Shown here one piece after another: positions 1-6,661 of a stretch of 10,923 nucleotides of DNA. This stretch comes from Campylobacterales bacterium. Lineage in GTDB: Bacteria; Campylobacterota; Campylobacteria; Campylobacterales; QNZT01. The notes beneath the pieces are model-generated. The model searched no databases. It had not been told where the DNA came from and worked only from the letters and a program-made list of their open reading frames with translations. A program made the translations under genes and the position numbers. Positions within the stretch are counted from its first letter, which is position 1; every line of letters starts with the position of its first letter. Location: assembly GCA_015489185.1 (NCBI GenBank), contig WGAE01000185.1, positions 1 to 10,923 on the forward strand, read 5' to 3'.

Positions 1-25
1 GCTCGGAGATGTGTATAAGAGACAG
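1..25 (+). other. Nextera/Tn5 transposase adapter remnant (artefact)
   Basis: Positions 7-25 are AGATGTGTATAAGAGACAG, the 19-base Tn5 mosaic end used in Illumina Nextera libraries. The preceding GCTCGG (1-6) matches the tail of the Nextera read-2 adapter arm. The match is exact over all 25 bases and sits at the extreme window edge, while the reading frame of rplQ becomes recognisable immediately after it. This is therefore untrimmed library adapter at a contig end, not genomic sequence and not evidence of a transposon in the organism. Confidence 0.97.
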
Positions 26-164
26 GGATAAAGAGAGTACCAAAAAACTTGTTAATGAGATTGCGCCTGAATACAAAGGCAGAAACGGCGGTTACACACG
101 AATCATTCGTACAAGAATCAGACGCGGTGATGCCGCTGAGATGGCTTTTATCGAACTTGTGTAA
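26..164 (+). CDS. rplQ: Ribosomal protein L17, C-terminal fragment (5' end missing)
   Basis: Structural protein of the large (50S) ribosomal subunit. Reading in the frame of codons 27-29, 30-32 and so on gives 45 residues ending in TAA at 162-164. The visible sequence includes LVNEIAPEYKGRNGGYTR followed by IIRTRIRRGDAAEMAFIELV, which is the characteristic conserved C-terminus of bacterial L17. The N-terminal part, roughly the first 60% of a normal L17, is absent because the contig begins here after the adapter. In many bacteria rplQ is the last gene of the alpha operon (rpsM-rpsK-rpsD-rpoA-rplQ). The terminator-like hairpin just downstream fits an operon end. Identification is by motif recognition and I consider it secure. 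Confidence 0.93.
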
Positions 165-173
165 TTTCAAACT

Positions 174-197
174 GTAGGGGGTGGTGACGCCCTCTGC
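174..197 (+). terminator. Terminator-like hairpin after rplQ
   Basis: Ten bases after the rplQ stop, AGGGGGT (176-182) can pair with GCCCTCT (189-195) around a six-base loop. The stem is seven pairs including two G-U wobbles, and G174-C197 with U175-G196 can extend it. The following stretch, from about 200, is T-rich (TTCTTCTCTTATATT) but lacks a clean run of T. It lies where the ribosomal operon should end. It is a plausible intrinsic terminator, but the wobble pairs and imperfect U-tract make it moderate evidence only. Confidence 0.5.
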
Positions 198-215
198 GAT
201 TCTTCTCTTATATTA

Positions 216-253
216 TTGATATTTCTTTCCTATTAAACTTTTTTCGCTACAAT
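216..253 (+). promoter_or_regulatory. Candidate promoter for the nifU-like/murE/tkt operon
   Basis: TACAAT at 248-253 resembles a sigma-70 -10 box and lies 59 bases before the ATG of the nifU-like gene. The 30 bases before it are strongly T-rich with short T runs, the arrangement reported for Campylobacterota housekeeping promoters, which often lack a recognisable -35 hexamer. TTGATA at 216-221 looks like a -35 box but is 26 bases from the -10, too far for a standard pair. No operator is visible. The position after the rplQ terminator supports the call. Confidence 0.4.
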
Positions 254-312
254 TTATTAACTAAAAGAAAAGTGTTAAAACTAGTTGTTAGATTAAAAAA
301 CAAGGTATATGA

Positions 313-621
313 ATGATTCCGTTTACAGATGAAGAATTGCTTCCGGTTGTAGAAAAGACGCTGGAAAAAGTCAGACCGATGCTTGCACTGGACGGTGGGG
401 GGATGAAACTGCTCGGCGTGAAAAACGGAAAAGTATTTGTACAGCTCCAGGGTGCCTGTGTTGGATGTTCGGCAAGTAATCAGACGCTCAAGTACGGCAT
501 CGAAAGACAGTTACGTATGGATATACACCCGGAACTGGAAGTGATTAATCTTCCTGAAGGCAATGAACACTTTATGGAACAGATCGCAAACGCAGATCAG
601 AAAAAGAAGGAAAATGAGTAA
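313..621 (+). CDS. NifU C-terminal domain Fe-S protein (Nfu-type)
   Basis: A 102-residue stand-alone NifU C-terminal (Nfu) domain protein, expected to bind a labile Fe-S cluster and pass it to target apoproteins in the cytoplasm. The sequence shows the family signature: a leading helix (residues 6-24), LDGGG at 26-30, and the CVGC pair with Cys49 and Cys52 followed by SASNQTLK. Two protomers normally share one cluster through these CxxC cysteines. The N-terminal IscU-like scaffold domain and the A-type domain found in longer NifU or NfuA proteins are absent. The last 12 or so residues are a charged tail. AAGG at 302-305 is a suitable ribosome site seven bases before ATG. The 3' end overlaps the next gene by 8 bases, so the two are probably translationally coupled. 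The family is secure; the client proteins are unknown. Confidence 0.9.
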   Translation: MIPFTDEELLPVVEKTLEKVRPMLALDGGGMKLLGVKNGKVFVQLQGACVGCSASNQTLKYGIERQLRMDIHPELEVINLPEGNEHFMEQIANADQKKKENE

Positions 622-1183
622 ATTCAAAGAGCTTGCAAACAGCAGTTTTTTTAAACGTGATTATAAACGTGCACTGTTGAACTACTCTCTGGCACTGAAA
701 GAAGCCCCTGACGACAAAGAGGCAAGAATAGGCGCTTTGCTGGCGGATCTCGCATTTGAAAAAGAGGATGAAGCAATTGCTCTTTTTGAGTATTATGAGG
801 TTTCCAGGGCGATTGATGCAGACAATGCCGATCATACGCTTGAGCGAATCATTCAAAATGTCGACGAAAGGGAAGATACGCTGGCAAATATTCTTGCGAC
901 AATAGAAGAACACATCACGATTTTTGACGACGGTATTTTATATGATGAGTTCATTGCGCATATCACTTCCCGGGGAGATGTCAAGCGCGCGTTGGAGGAT
1001 CTGATCTTTTCGACGAAGATTATTATCTATAAAAAAGAGGATTTTGCTGAGTTGATTACGATGCTACTTGAAAACGGCTATGACGAAATGGCATACAACT
1101 ACATCGAAATGGCTCTGTCTCTCTATCCTGACGATGCACTTTTTTATAATATGCTGCGTGAAATGGAGCAAAAATCAGTTTGA
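614..1183 (+). CDS. Uncharacterised TPR-like helical protein
   Basis: A 189-residue protein that I cannot assign to a characterised function. It is predicted soluble, with no signal peptide or membrane segment. Residues 3-36 (FKELANSSFFKRDYKRALLNYSLALKEAPDD) read as a tetratricopeptide repeat, with small and aromatic residues at the usual packing positions and Pro near the end. A second degenerate repeat is visible at about 146-175 (LLENGYDEMAYNYIEMALSLYPDD). The middle is acidic and helical. I chose ATG 614 over an in-frame ATG at 563 because AGAAGG (605-610) lies just before 614, the TPR begins immediately, and the earlier start would overlap the nifU-like frame by 59 bases. The gene overlaps murE by TTGA (1180-1183). 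As I recall, C. jejuni has an uncharacterised gene in the same slot between nifU-like and murE. TPR proteins usually mediate protein-protein contacts; an adaptor role here is inference. Confidence 0.8.
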   Translation: MSKFKELANSSFFKRDYKRALLNYSLALKEAPDDKEARIGALLADLAFEKEDEAIALFEYYEVSRAIDADNADHTLERIIQNVDEREDTLANILATIEEHITIFDDGILYDEFIAHITSRGDVKRALEDLIFSTKIIIYKKEDFAELITMLLENGYDEMAYNYIEMALSLYPDDALFYNMLREMEQKSV

Positions 1184-2484
1184 AATATCCGCTGAACTAT
1201 CAGAATATCCCTTTTGTGACGGATAACTCATCTGAGTGTAATACTAAGACCGCTTTTCTTCTGACAGATCAAAACAGGCAATATCTGGATGATGCACGAA
1301 AGCATCAACCTCCCGCAATTTTAACGCCCAAAGAGCTTTTTGATATTTACGCACTTCATGAAATAAAGATTATCGGAATTACCGGTACAAACGGTAAAAC
1401 AACCACTGCTGCTGCGATTTACTCTTTTTTGATCGATCTCGGGGAGCATGCCGCACTGCAGGGTACACGCGGTTTTTTTGTCGATGATGAACGTCTGGAA
1501 GAGAAAACATTGACGACACCGTCAATTTTGCAGACTTTGTACAATATGAAAAAAGCAAAAGAGTGCGGTGCTGATTTTTTCATTATGGAAGTAAGTTCGC
1601 ATGCAATTGATCAAAATCGCATCGAAGGACTACCGTTTTCTCTGAAGGTATTTACCAATATTACCAGAGATCATCTCGATTATCACAAAACATTTGAAAA
1701 CTACTGGCAGGTAAAAAGTAATTTTTTCAGTGATGATACATTGAAATTGATCAACAAAGATGCCAAAAAGATCGATTTTAATATTAAAAATACCTATACC
1801 TATGCACTCGATGTCCCAGCCTCATTCAATGTCACTGCATATTCTCTTAATGACGGAATTACCGCGGTATTGCGTCATTTTGATCAACAGGAGAGTTTCA
1901 GTTCACCTCTGTATGGTTTTTTCAATCTATATAACTTGATTGCAGCGATCGGGGCTGTGAAACTGTTGACAAATTATTCACTCAGAGAAATTTGCGATGT
2001 TGTCGAAAACTTTGCCGGAGTGAGCGGACGTATGGAGGTGGTATCCGACAGACCACTGATTATCGTCGATTTTGCGCATACGCCTGATGGCATGGATAAA
2101 GTGCTCGATTCGCTGAAAGAGAAAAAGCTGACAATCGTTTTCGGCGCCGGTGGTGACCGTGATCGTTCCAAGCGTAAACTGATGGGGCGTATTGCGCAAA
2201 GATACGGGAAAAAGATTTATATCACAAGTGATAATCCACGCAGCGAAGATCCTATGAAGATCATCGAGGATATTCTCGAAGGCATCGACGATCGCTCCAA
2301 CGTCACGATCGAAGCTGATCGAAAAAGAGCGATTGCCCTGGCAATCGATGCATTGGAAGAGGATGATATTTTGCTGGTTCTTGGCAAAGGGGATGAGACC
2401 TATATGGAAATTTCAGGCAAAAAAATTCCTTTTGACGACAGAGAGATAATTAGAAATATAATCAAAGAAAAATTTAATAGATAA
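1180..2484 (+). CDS. murE: UDP-MurNAc-tripeptide synthetase MurE
   Basis: ATP-dependent cytoplasmic ligase that adds the third stem-peptide residue to UDP-MurNAc-L-Ala-D-Glu in peptidoglycan synthesis. The 434 residues are somewhat shorter than E. coli MurE and similar to what I recall for Campylobacterota. Visible features: P-loop GTNGKTT at 69-75, EVSSHA at 137-142, NITRDHLDYH around 160-169, Lys179 in the position of the carbamylated lysine (YWQVKSNFF), FAHTPDGM, and DNPR at 351-354 followed by SEDP. DNPR is the motif associated with meso-diaminopimelate selection, rather than the lysine-type variants, so a Gram-negative DAP peptidoglycan is predicted. The start is TTG at 1180, overlapping the preceding TGA as TTGA. 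The N-terminal sequence from that codon matches the expected short Campylobacterota MurE N-terminus. Translation is probably coupled to the TPR gene. Confidence 0.95.
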   Translation: MKYPLNYQNIPFVTDNSSECNTKTAFLLTDQNRQYLDDARKHQPPAILTPKELFDIYALHEIKIIGITGTNGKTTTAAAIYSFLIDLGEHAALQGTRGFFVDDERLEEKTLTTPSILQTLYNMKKAKECGADFFIMEVSSHAIDQNRIEGLPFSLKVFTNITRDHLDYHKTFENYWQVKSNFFSDDTLKLINKDAKKIDFNIKNTYTYALDVPASFNVTAYSLNDGITAVLRHFDQQESFSSPLYGFFNLYNLIAAIGAVKLLTNYSLREICDVVENFAGVSGRMEVVSDRPLIIVDFAHTPDGMDKVLDSLKEKKLTIVFGAGGDRDRSKRKLMGRIAQRYGKKIYITSDNPRSEDPMKIIEDILEGIDDRSNVTIEADRKRAIALAIDALEEDDILLVLGKGDETYMEISGKKIPFDDREIIRNIIKEKFNR

Positions 2485-2547
2485 TAGAATAAAATAGGCA
2501 ACCTTCATATAGGGGTTAAAAAAATTTATCAAAAATAGGGGAAAATA

Positions 2548-2922
2548 ATGGGAATTCCACAACCGGCTTTTTATATCTTCAAATGTGAACAATCCTCACC
2601 TCCGGGGATGCCAAAACCTAGTTGTGTCAATGATGAAACACGTGATTTGTTCCAGCACCTTGGGCAAACCTTAATGGAAAAAGGTTTAATTGCAACGGTA
2701 CAACCGGTGAGAACCGCATGCCTGAACCGATGTCAGCTTGGACCTGTGATGTTGGTAGAACCGGGGCACCATATGTATGTCGGCTTGACCAAGGAGAAGA
2801 TTACACGCATTATTGATGAGCATATCATCGGCGGCAAAGTTGTTGAAGAGTATCTGATTCCGAATGAATTTTGGGATGAAGCGCTTTCTCCGATGGAAGC
2901 GATGAAGATGGCTGGAAGATAA
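2548..2922 (+). CDS. Thioredoxin-like [2Fe-2S] ferredoxin
   Basis: A 124-residue stand-alone protein of the thioredoxin-fold [2Fe-2S] ferredoxin family, related to the NuoE/HoxE cluster domain and to Aquifex Fd4. Four cysteines, Cys13, Cys26, Cys58 and Cys62, have the family spacing (FKC-x12-C...AC-LNR-C), where the last pair is CxxxC followed by QLGPVMLVEP. The cluster would carry single electrons in the cytoplasm. The protein has no signal peptide, and its last 25 residues (YLIPNEFWDEALSPMEA) extend beyond the core fold. AGGGGA at 2537-2542 is a strong ribosome site six bases from ATG. It lies 63 bases after murE and 4 bases before panD, so it is in the same operon. The partner enzyme is not evident from the window. 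Confidence 0.85.
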   Translation: MGIPQPAFYIFKCEQSSPPGMPKPSCVNDETRDLFQHLGQTLMEKGLIATVQPVRTACLNRCQLGPVMLVEPGHHMYVGLTKEKITRIIDEHIIGGKVVEEYLIPNEFWDEALSPMEAMKMAGR

Positions 2923-2926
2923 CTTC

Positions 2927-3292
2927 ATGAACATCACAATGTTATATAGCAAACTGCACCGTGCTATTGTAACAGATGCGAATCTCAACTATGTAGGCTC
3001 CATCACGATCGACAGAGAGTTGATGGAGGCTGCAAAACTGCGTGTGGGACAGAAGGTGGATATTGTTAATATCAACAACGGTGAACGCTTTTCCACATAT
3101 GTGATTGAAGGAGAGCGCGGCAAACGTGATATCTGTCTCAACGGTGCGGCGGCAAGAAAAGCGGAAGTGGGAGATGTGATCATTATTATCGCATATGCTT
3201 CCATGAGTTTCGAAGAAGCGGACCACTTTAAGCCGCATATTGTGCTTCTAGATGACAAAAACAATATAGAAGAGATCAGAGATTATGTTTGA
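2927..3292 (+). CDS. panD: Aspartate 1-decarboxylase proenzyme PanD
   Basis: Pyruvoyl-dependent enzyme that converts L-aspartate to beta-alanine plus CO2, supplying pantothenate and hence coenzyme A. The 121-residue proenzyme contains the self-cleavage site Gly24-Ser25 in NYVGSITID. Ser25 would become the pyruvoyl group, with cleavage into a small beta and a larger alpha chain. LHRAIVTDANL, NNGERFSTY, ERGKRDICLNGAAA and GDVIIIIAYASM are further family hallmarks. The start at ATG 2927 puts the Gly-Ser pair at the same residue numbers as in E. coli PanD, which supports it over the later ATG at residue 5. GGAAG, inside the end of the ferredoxin gene, is the likely ribosome site. The 3' end overlaps ybaB by 8 bases. 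No other pantothenate gene is nearby. Confidence 0.95.
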   Translation: MNITMLYSKLHRAIVTDANLNYVGSITIDRELMEAAKLRVGQKVDIVNINNGERFSTYVIEGERGKRDICLNGAAARKAEVGDVIIIIAYASMSFEEADHFKPHIVLLDDKNNIEEIRDYV

Positions 3293-3596
3293 AAATATGG
3301 ACTTCAGTAAAATGGGTGAAATCTTACAAAAAGCCCAGGAAGAAGCGAAAAAGATCCAGGAAGAGAGTGAACAGAAGACCTTTACCGCCAAAAGCGGCGG
3401 CGGTTTGATCAAAGTGACGGGAAACGGGAAAGGTGAAATTATCGATATCGAGATCGACGACTCTTTGCTCGAAGATAAAGATGCGTTGCAGATATTGTTG
3501 ATCAGTGCCGTAAACGATGTCTATAAAATGATCGAAGAGGATAAAAAACTGGCTGCATCAAAAATGCTCGGCGGATTGGGTGGATTTTCCAAATAA
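3285..3596 (+). CDS. YbaB/EbfC family nucleoid-associated protein
   Basis: A 103-residue member of the YbaB/EbfC family, small dimeric DNA-binding proteins associated with the nucleoid. The order of elements is typical: an N-terminal amphipathic helix (residues 7-30, rich in Glu, Lys and Gln), SGGGLIKVTGNGKGEIIDIEID at about 37-58, DSLLEDKDALQILLISAVNDVYK, and a Gly-rich C-terminus (MLGGLGGFSK). The N-terminus MFENMDFSKMGE matches what I recall of the C. jejuni homologue and supports ATG 3285 despite its 8-base overlap with panD. In many other bacteria the gene sits next to dnaX and recR. Here it sits in the murE-ispA-tkt run, the arrangement I recall for Campylobacter. The exact function of the family is still debated. 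Confidence 0.92.
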   Translation: MFENMDFSKMGEILQKAQEEAKKIQEESEQKTFTAKSGGGLIKVTGNGKGEIIDIEIDDSLLEDKDALQILLISAVNDVYKMIEEDKKLAASKMLGGLGGFSK

Positions 3597-3644
3597 GCAA
3601 ACACGAATTGAGAAAGAACGTATCTTAAAAATCAGGAATCATCG

Positions 3645-4508
3645 TTGCCGGAACATAGCAAAAAACTACTAGAAGCATTCGAAAAATTTCTACAGGCAAA
3701 TCTACCGCAAATAGAGAGTTTCCATCCACATTATGGACAAGCCCTGTGCGATATGTTTAAAGCCGGTGGAAAGCGGTTTCGACCGTTGTTGCTGCTGGAG
3801 GTGGTTTACGCATACGAACCGCTGATGTTACCTGCCGCAAATCATATTGCCGCAGCGATTGAAATGTTGCATACCTATTCTTTGATTCATGATGATTTGC
3901 CGACTTTTGATAATGCGGATCTGCGCAGAGGTGAACCTACCCTTCATGTCCGATACGATCAAGTCACGGCAACGCTTGTCGGTGACGCGCTCAATTCACA
4001 TAGTTTTTTTATGATTGCAAATGCACCGCTTGGAAGTGATCAAAAGGTGGCATTGGTAAAAGAGCTTGCGTTAAACGGTGGTGCAGGCGGTATGGTTTTA
4101 GGGCAAGCGATCGATTGTTATTTTGAAAATCAAAAGCTTTCGATTGATGAATTGACTTTTTTGCATATCAACAAAACCGCCAAGCTCATTGCCGCAAGTT
4201 TGAAAATGGGAGCGATTATCGCGAATTTGCCGCAGGAGACGCAGGAGTTGTTGTATCAAATCGGTCTTGATATCGGTTTGCTGTTTCAGATTCAGGATGA
4301 TATTATCGATGCGACAATGAGTCCGGAAGAAGCCGGTAAACCGACACAAAACGACGGTGCAAAAAACTCTTTTACCAACTTATTGGGAATAGAGGGTGCA
4401 AAATCGCAAAAAGTGAAGATCATCGACGAAATTGAAACAAAACTTTATGATTTAGAAGATACACTACGCGAAAATTTACACAATTTGATCGAATACTACT
4501 TGAAATAA
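3645..4508 (+). CDS. ispA: Short-chain trans-prenyl diphosphate synthase (farnesyl diphosphate synthase type)
   Basis: Condenses isopentenyl diphosphate with allylic diphosphates to give farnesyl diphosphate, the precursor of undecaprenyl carrier lipid and quinone side chains. The 287 residues show GGKRFRPLLLL at 41-51 (isopentenyl diphosphate binding), the first aspartate-rich motif DDLPTFDNADLRRG from 83, and the second motif DDIID at 218-222 in FQIQDDIID. The longer first motif and Tyr78 five residues before it fit bacterial FPP synthases, although a geranylgeranyl product cannot be excluded from sequence. The start is TTG at 3645: an in-frame TGA at 3609-3611 and the lack of ATG or GTG between leave it as the best start, with AGGA at 3634-3637 as ribosome site. 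It lies 48 bases after ybaB and 12 before tkt. Confidence 0.92.
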   Translation: MPEHSKKLLEAFEKFLQANLPQIESFHPHYGQALCDMFKAGGKRFRPLLLLEVVYAYEPLMLPAANHIAAAIEMLHTYSLIHDDLPTFDNADLRRGEPTLHVRYDQVTATLVGDALNSHSFFMIANAPLGSDQKVALVKELALNGGAGGMVLGQAIDCYFENQKLSIDELTFLHINKTAKLIAASLKMGAIIANLPQETQELLYQIGLDIGLLFQIQDDIIDATMSPEEAGKPTQNDGAKNSFTNLLGIEGAKSQKVKIIDEIETKLYDLEDTLRENLHNLIEYYLK

Positions 4509-4520
4509 GGAATCATACAG

Positions 4521-6503
4521 ATGGAAAACAAACAGATGTTGACGAGGATGTCCAATACACTCCGATTTTTGGCTGTCGATATGGTGCAGCGTGCGAACAG
4601 TGGACATCCGGGTGCGGCAATGGGATTGGCTGATATCGCGACGGTACTCAGTTTTCACCTGCGGCACAATCCGAAAAATCCCAAATGGCTCAATCGTGAC
4701 AGACTGGTATTTAGCGGCGGTCATGTCAGTGCGATGATCTATGCATTGTTGCATTTATGGGGTTACGATATTTCCCTGGAGGATTTGAAAAATTTTCGAC
4801 AGTTCGGTTCCAAAACGCCGGGGCATCCGGAGTATCCTGAAGTGCCGGGTGTTGAAGTAACGACAGGACCCCTGGGACAAGGCGTGGCGAATGCGGTCGG
4901 TTTCGCGATGGCTTCGAAATATGCACAAAAACTTTTAAACAGCGAGACTACACCGATTATCGACCATAAAGTCTACTGTTTTTGCGGCGACGGCGATCTG
5001 GAAGAGGGGATCAGTTACGAAGCGTGTTCACTTGCGGGGCACCACAATCTGGATAATCTGGTCCTGATTTACGATTCGAACGAAATTACGATCGAAGGTG
5101 ATACGGAGATTGCACTGAGTGAAAATATCAAACAGCGGTTCGAAGCACAGGGTTGGAAAGTTTTTCGTATCGACGGGCATGATTTTGATGAGATCGATCT
5201 GGTACTCAAGGAGATTAAAGAGGAACAGACCAAACCGTGTCTGATCATTGCCAAGACGATCATTGCTAAAGGTGCGGCGACGATGGAGGGAGATGCACAT
5301 ACACACGGTGCGCCTCTGGGTGAAGAAGAGGTGAAAAAATCGAAAGAGAAAGCCGGATTCGATCCAAATGAACATTTTTTCATTCCTGAGGATGTGTTGT
5401 TGCGTTTTCGATGTGCGGTAGAGCAGGGTGAATTACTGGAGAGAGAATGGAAAAAATTATTGCTTGAAGCACCGCTTGTAGAGCAAAATGCCGCGTTGGA
5501 AGCACTTCAGAATCCGGACTTTTCAAAAATAGTATGGCCCGAATTTGAAGAGGGTGCGATGGTCGCGACACGTGATTCTAACCACAAAATTCTCAATGCG
5601 ATTGCAAAGGCGATTCCCGGTTTTGTCGGTGGAAGCGCGGATCTAGCACCGTCGAATAAAACTTATCTGGAAAATATGGGGGATTTTCCCAACGGTAAAA
5701 ACTTCCACTTTGGTATTCGCGAACACAGTATGGGTGCAATTTGTAACGCCATCAGCCTGTACGGTTTGTTCATACCGTTCAGTGCAACATTTTTTGTCTT
5801 TAGTGACTATCTAAAGCCTGCTGTAAGGTTGGCGGCATTGATGAAACTGAAACACTATTTTGTATGGACGCATGACAGTATCGGTGTTGGAGAAGATGGT
5901 CCGACCCACCAGCCGATTGAACATCTGAGTCAATTTCGTGCGATGCCCAACCTCTATGTTTTCAGGCCGGCGGATGCCAGTGAAAACGTTGCGTGCTGGC
6001 AGGCGGCTTTGGCACTGGAAGGACCGAGCGCGTTTGTGTTGAGTCGACAGAAATTGAAGACGCTGAAAAAAGGTGCGGATTTTGGAACACCGAAACAGGG
6101 TGGATATATCATCAAACGGCGTGAAAACGCAACAGTAACACTTGTTGCATCGGGTAGTGAAGTGATGCTTGCATTGCAGGCGGGTTGTCATCTCGAAGCG
6201 AAAGGAATTATGGCAAATATTGTCAGTGTACCGTGTTTTGAACTGTTTAACGAACAAGAAAGCGAATATCGTCATGAAGTAATCGATCCAAATACCAAAG
6301 TTCTCGCGATTGAAGCGGCGAGCGGACAGGAGTGGTATCGGTACGCGGATGCAGTACTGGGGATGAATACTTTTGGTGCAAGTGGTGATGCGGCACAATT
6401 ATTTAAGCATTTTGGCTTTACAATTGAAAATATTCAAAAAGAGGTATATGGTTTGTTAGACAAACCGTATGATGCGGGAACCAATAGCTCCTGTTCTGTA
6501 TGA
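4521..6503 (+). CDS. tkt: Transketolase
   Basis: Thiamine diphosphate (ThDP) enzyme that moves two-carbon ketol units between sugar phosphates in the non-oxidative pentose phosphate pathway, giving ribose-5-phosphate and erythrose-4-phosphate. The 660 residues are full length. Visible landmarks are His29 in NSGHPGAAMG, the FSGGH motif, PGHPE, GPLGQGVANAVG, the ThDP/metal motif starting GDGD at 156-159 and ending near DSNE, AKGAATMEGDAHTHGAPLG, Glu401 in FGIREHSMGAI (the glutamate expected to activate the cofactor), and GVGEDGPTHQPIEHL. Domains follow the usual order: ThDP-binding, pyrimidine-binding, C-terminal. ATG 4521 follows AAGG at 4507-4510. It is the last gene of the run; a hairpin 36 bases after its stop probably ends the transcript. 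The C-terminus, SSCSV, is not notable. Confidence 0.96.
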   Translation: MENKQMLTRMSNTLRFLAVDMVQRANSGHPGAAMGLADIATVLSFHLRHNPKNPKWLNRDRLVFSGGHVSAMIYALLHLWGYDISLEDLKNFRQFGSKTPGHPEYPEVPGVEVTTGPLGQGVANAVGFAMASKYAQKLLNSETTPIIDHKVYCFCGDGDLEEGISYEACSLAGHHNLDNLVLIYDSNEITIEGDTEIALSENIKQRFEAQGWKVFRIDGHDFDEIDLVLKEIKEEQTKPCLIIAKTIIAKGAATMEGDAHTHGAPLGEEEVKKSKEKAGFDPNEHFFIPEDVLLRFRCAVEQGELLEREWKKLLLEAPLVEQNAALEALQNPDFSKIVWPEFEEGAMVATRDSNHKILNAIAKAIPGFVGGSADLAPSNKTYLENMGDFPNGKNFHFGIREHSMGAICNAISLYGLFIPFSATFFVFSDYLKPAVRLAALMKLKHYFVWTHDSIGVGEDGPTHQPIEHLSQFRAMPNLYVFRPADASENVACWQAALALEGPSAFVLSRQKLKTLKKGADFGTPKQGGYIIKRRENATVTLVASGSEVMLALQAGCHLEAKGIMANIVSVPCFELFNEQESEYRHEVIDPNTKVLAIEAASGQEWYRYADAVLGMNTFGASGDAAQLFKHFGFTIENIQKEVYGLLDKPYDAGTNSSCSV

Positions 6504-6508
6504 TCGTT

Positions 6509-6522
6509 TCTTTTGCAAAAGA
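6509..6522. repeat. 14-bp perfect palindrome after tkt
   Basis: TCTTTTGCAAAAGA is self-complementary over all 14 bases with no spacer, beginning six bases after the tkt stop. Having no loop, it is better suited to a dimeric DNA-binding protein than to an RNA hairpin, but no regulator can be named and it could arise by chance in AT-rich DNA. Confidence 0.4.
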
Positions 6523-6538
6523 CAGCAAAGGAGAGTGG

Positions 6539-6570
6539 AGTATAGTTTCGGTTAACGAAACTATACTTTT
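6539..6570 (+). terminator. Intrinsic terminator of the tkt operon
   Basis: AGTATAGTTTCG (6539-6550) pairs perfectly over 12 bp with CGAAACTATACT (6556-6567) around the five-base loop GTTAA, followed by TTT, with TTTT at 6567-6570. G6538 and G6537 can extend the stem by wobble pairs. The stem is AT-rich and the U-tract is short, so termination may be incomplete. The position, 36 bases after the tkt stop and before a new promoter region, supports it. On the opposite strand no T-run follows the stem, so it should act only on + strand transcripts. Confidence 0.72.
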
Positions 6571-6635
6571 ATAATCATTTAGGCTTTATTTCAAACTGGG
6601 TAAAGCTTTTTAAGTCCTGTTTATATATGGATTTT

Positions 6636-6652
6636 TTCGGCATTTTGCCGAA
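6636..6652 (+). repeat. Short inverted repeat (hairpin) in the tkt-glycosyltransferase gap
   Basis: TTCGGC (6636-6641) pairs with GCCGAA (6647-6652) around ATTTT. A T-run precedes the stem and AATTTCTG... follows it, so it is not a good terminator on either strand. It lies between the tkt terminator and the first gene of the polysaccharide locus. It may be a secondary terminator, an RNA structure or a protein site. Confidence 0.4.
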
Positions 6653-6661
6653 TTTCTGCTC

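Noticed and set aside
7..25. Transposon end of a resident Tn5-like element
   Set aside because: The mosaic end is the engineered Nextera version, is preceded by the Nextera adapter tail, and lies at the contig edge with no transposase or target duplication.
563..613. Earlier in-frame ATG at 563 for the TPR protein
   Set aside because: It would add 17 residues encoded inside the nifU-like gene (MNTLWNRSQTQIRKRRK) that look like shadow sequence. ATG 614 has a good AGAAGG site and starts directly at the TPR.
2509..2541. Direct repeat ATAGGGG (2509-2515 and 2535-2541) between murE and the ferredoxin gene
   Set aside because: The second copy is the ferredoxin ribosome site and the first is a short match 26 bases upstream, which is too little to call a regulatory repeat.
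5811..6398. Long open frame of 195 codons antisense to tkt
   Set aside because: It lies entirely inside the secure tkt gene, has no recognisable domain, and its Cys/Arg/Phe/Ile-rich composition is typical of an antisense shadow.
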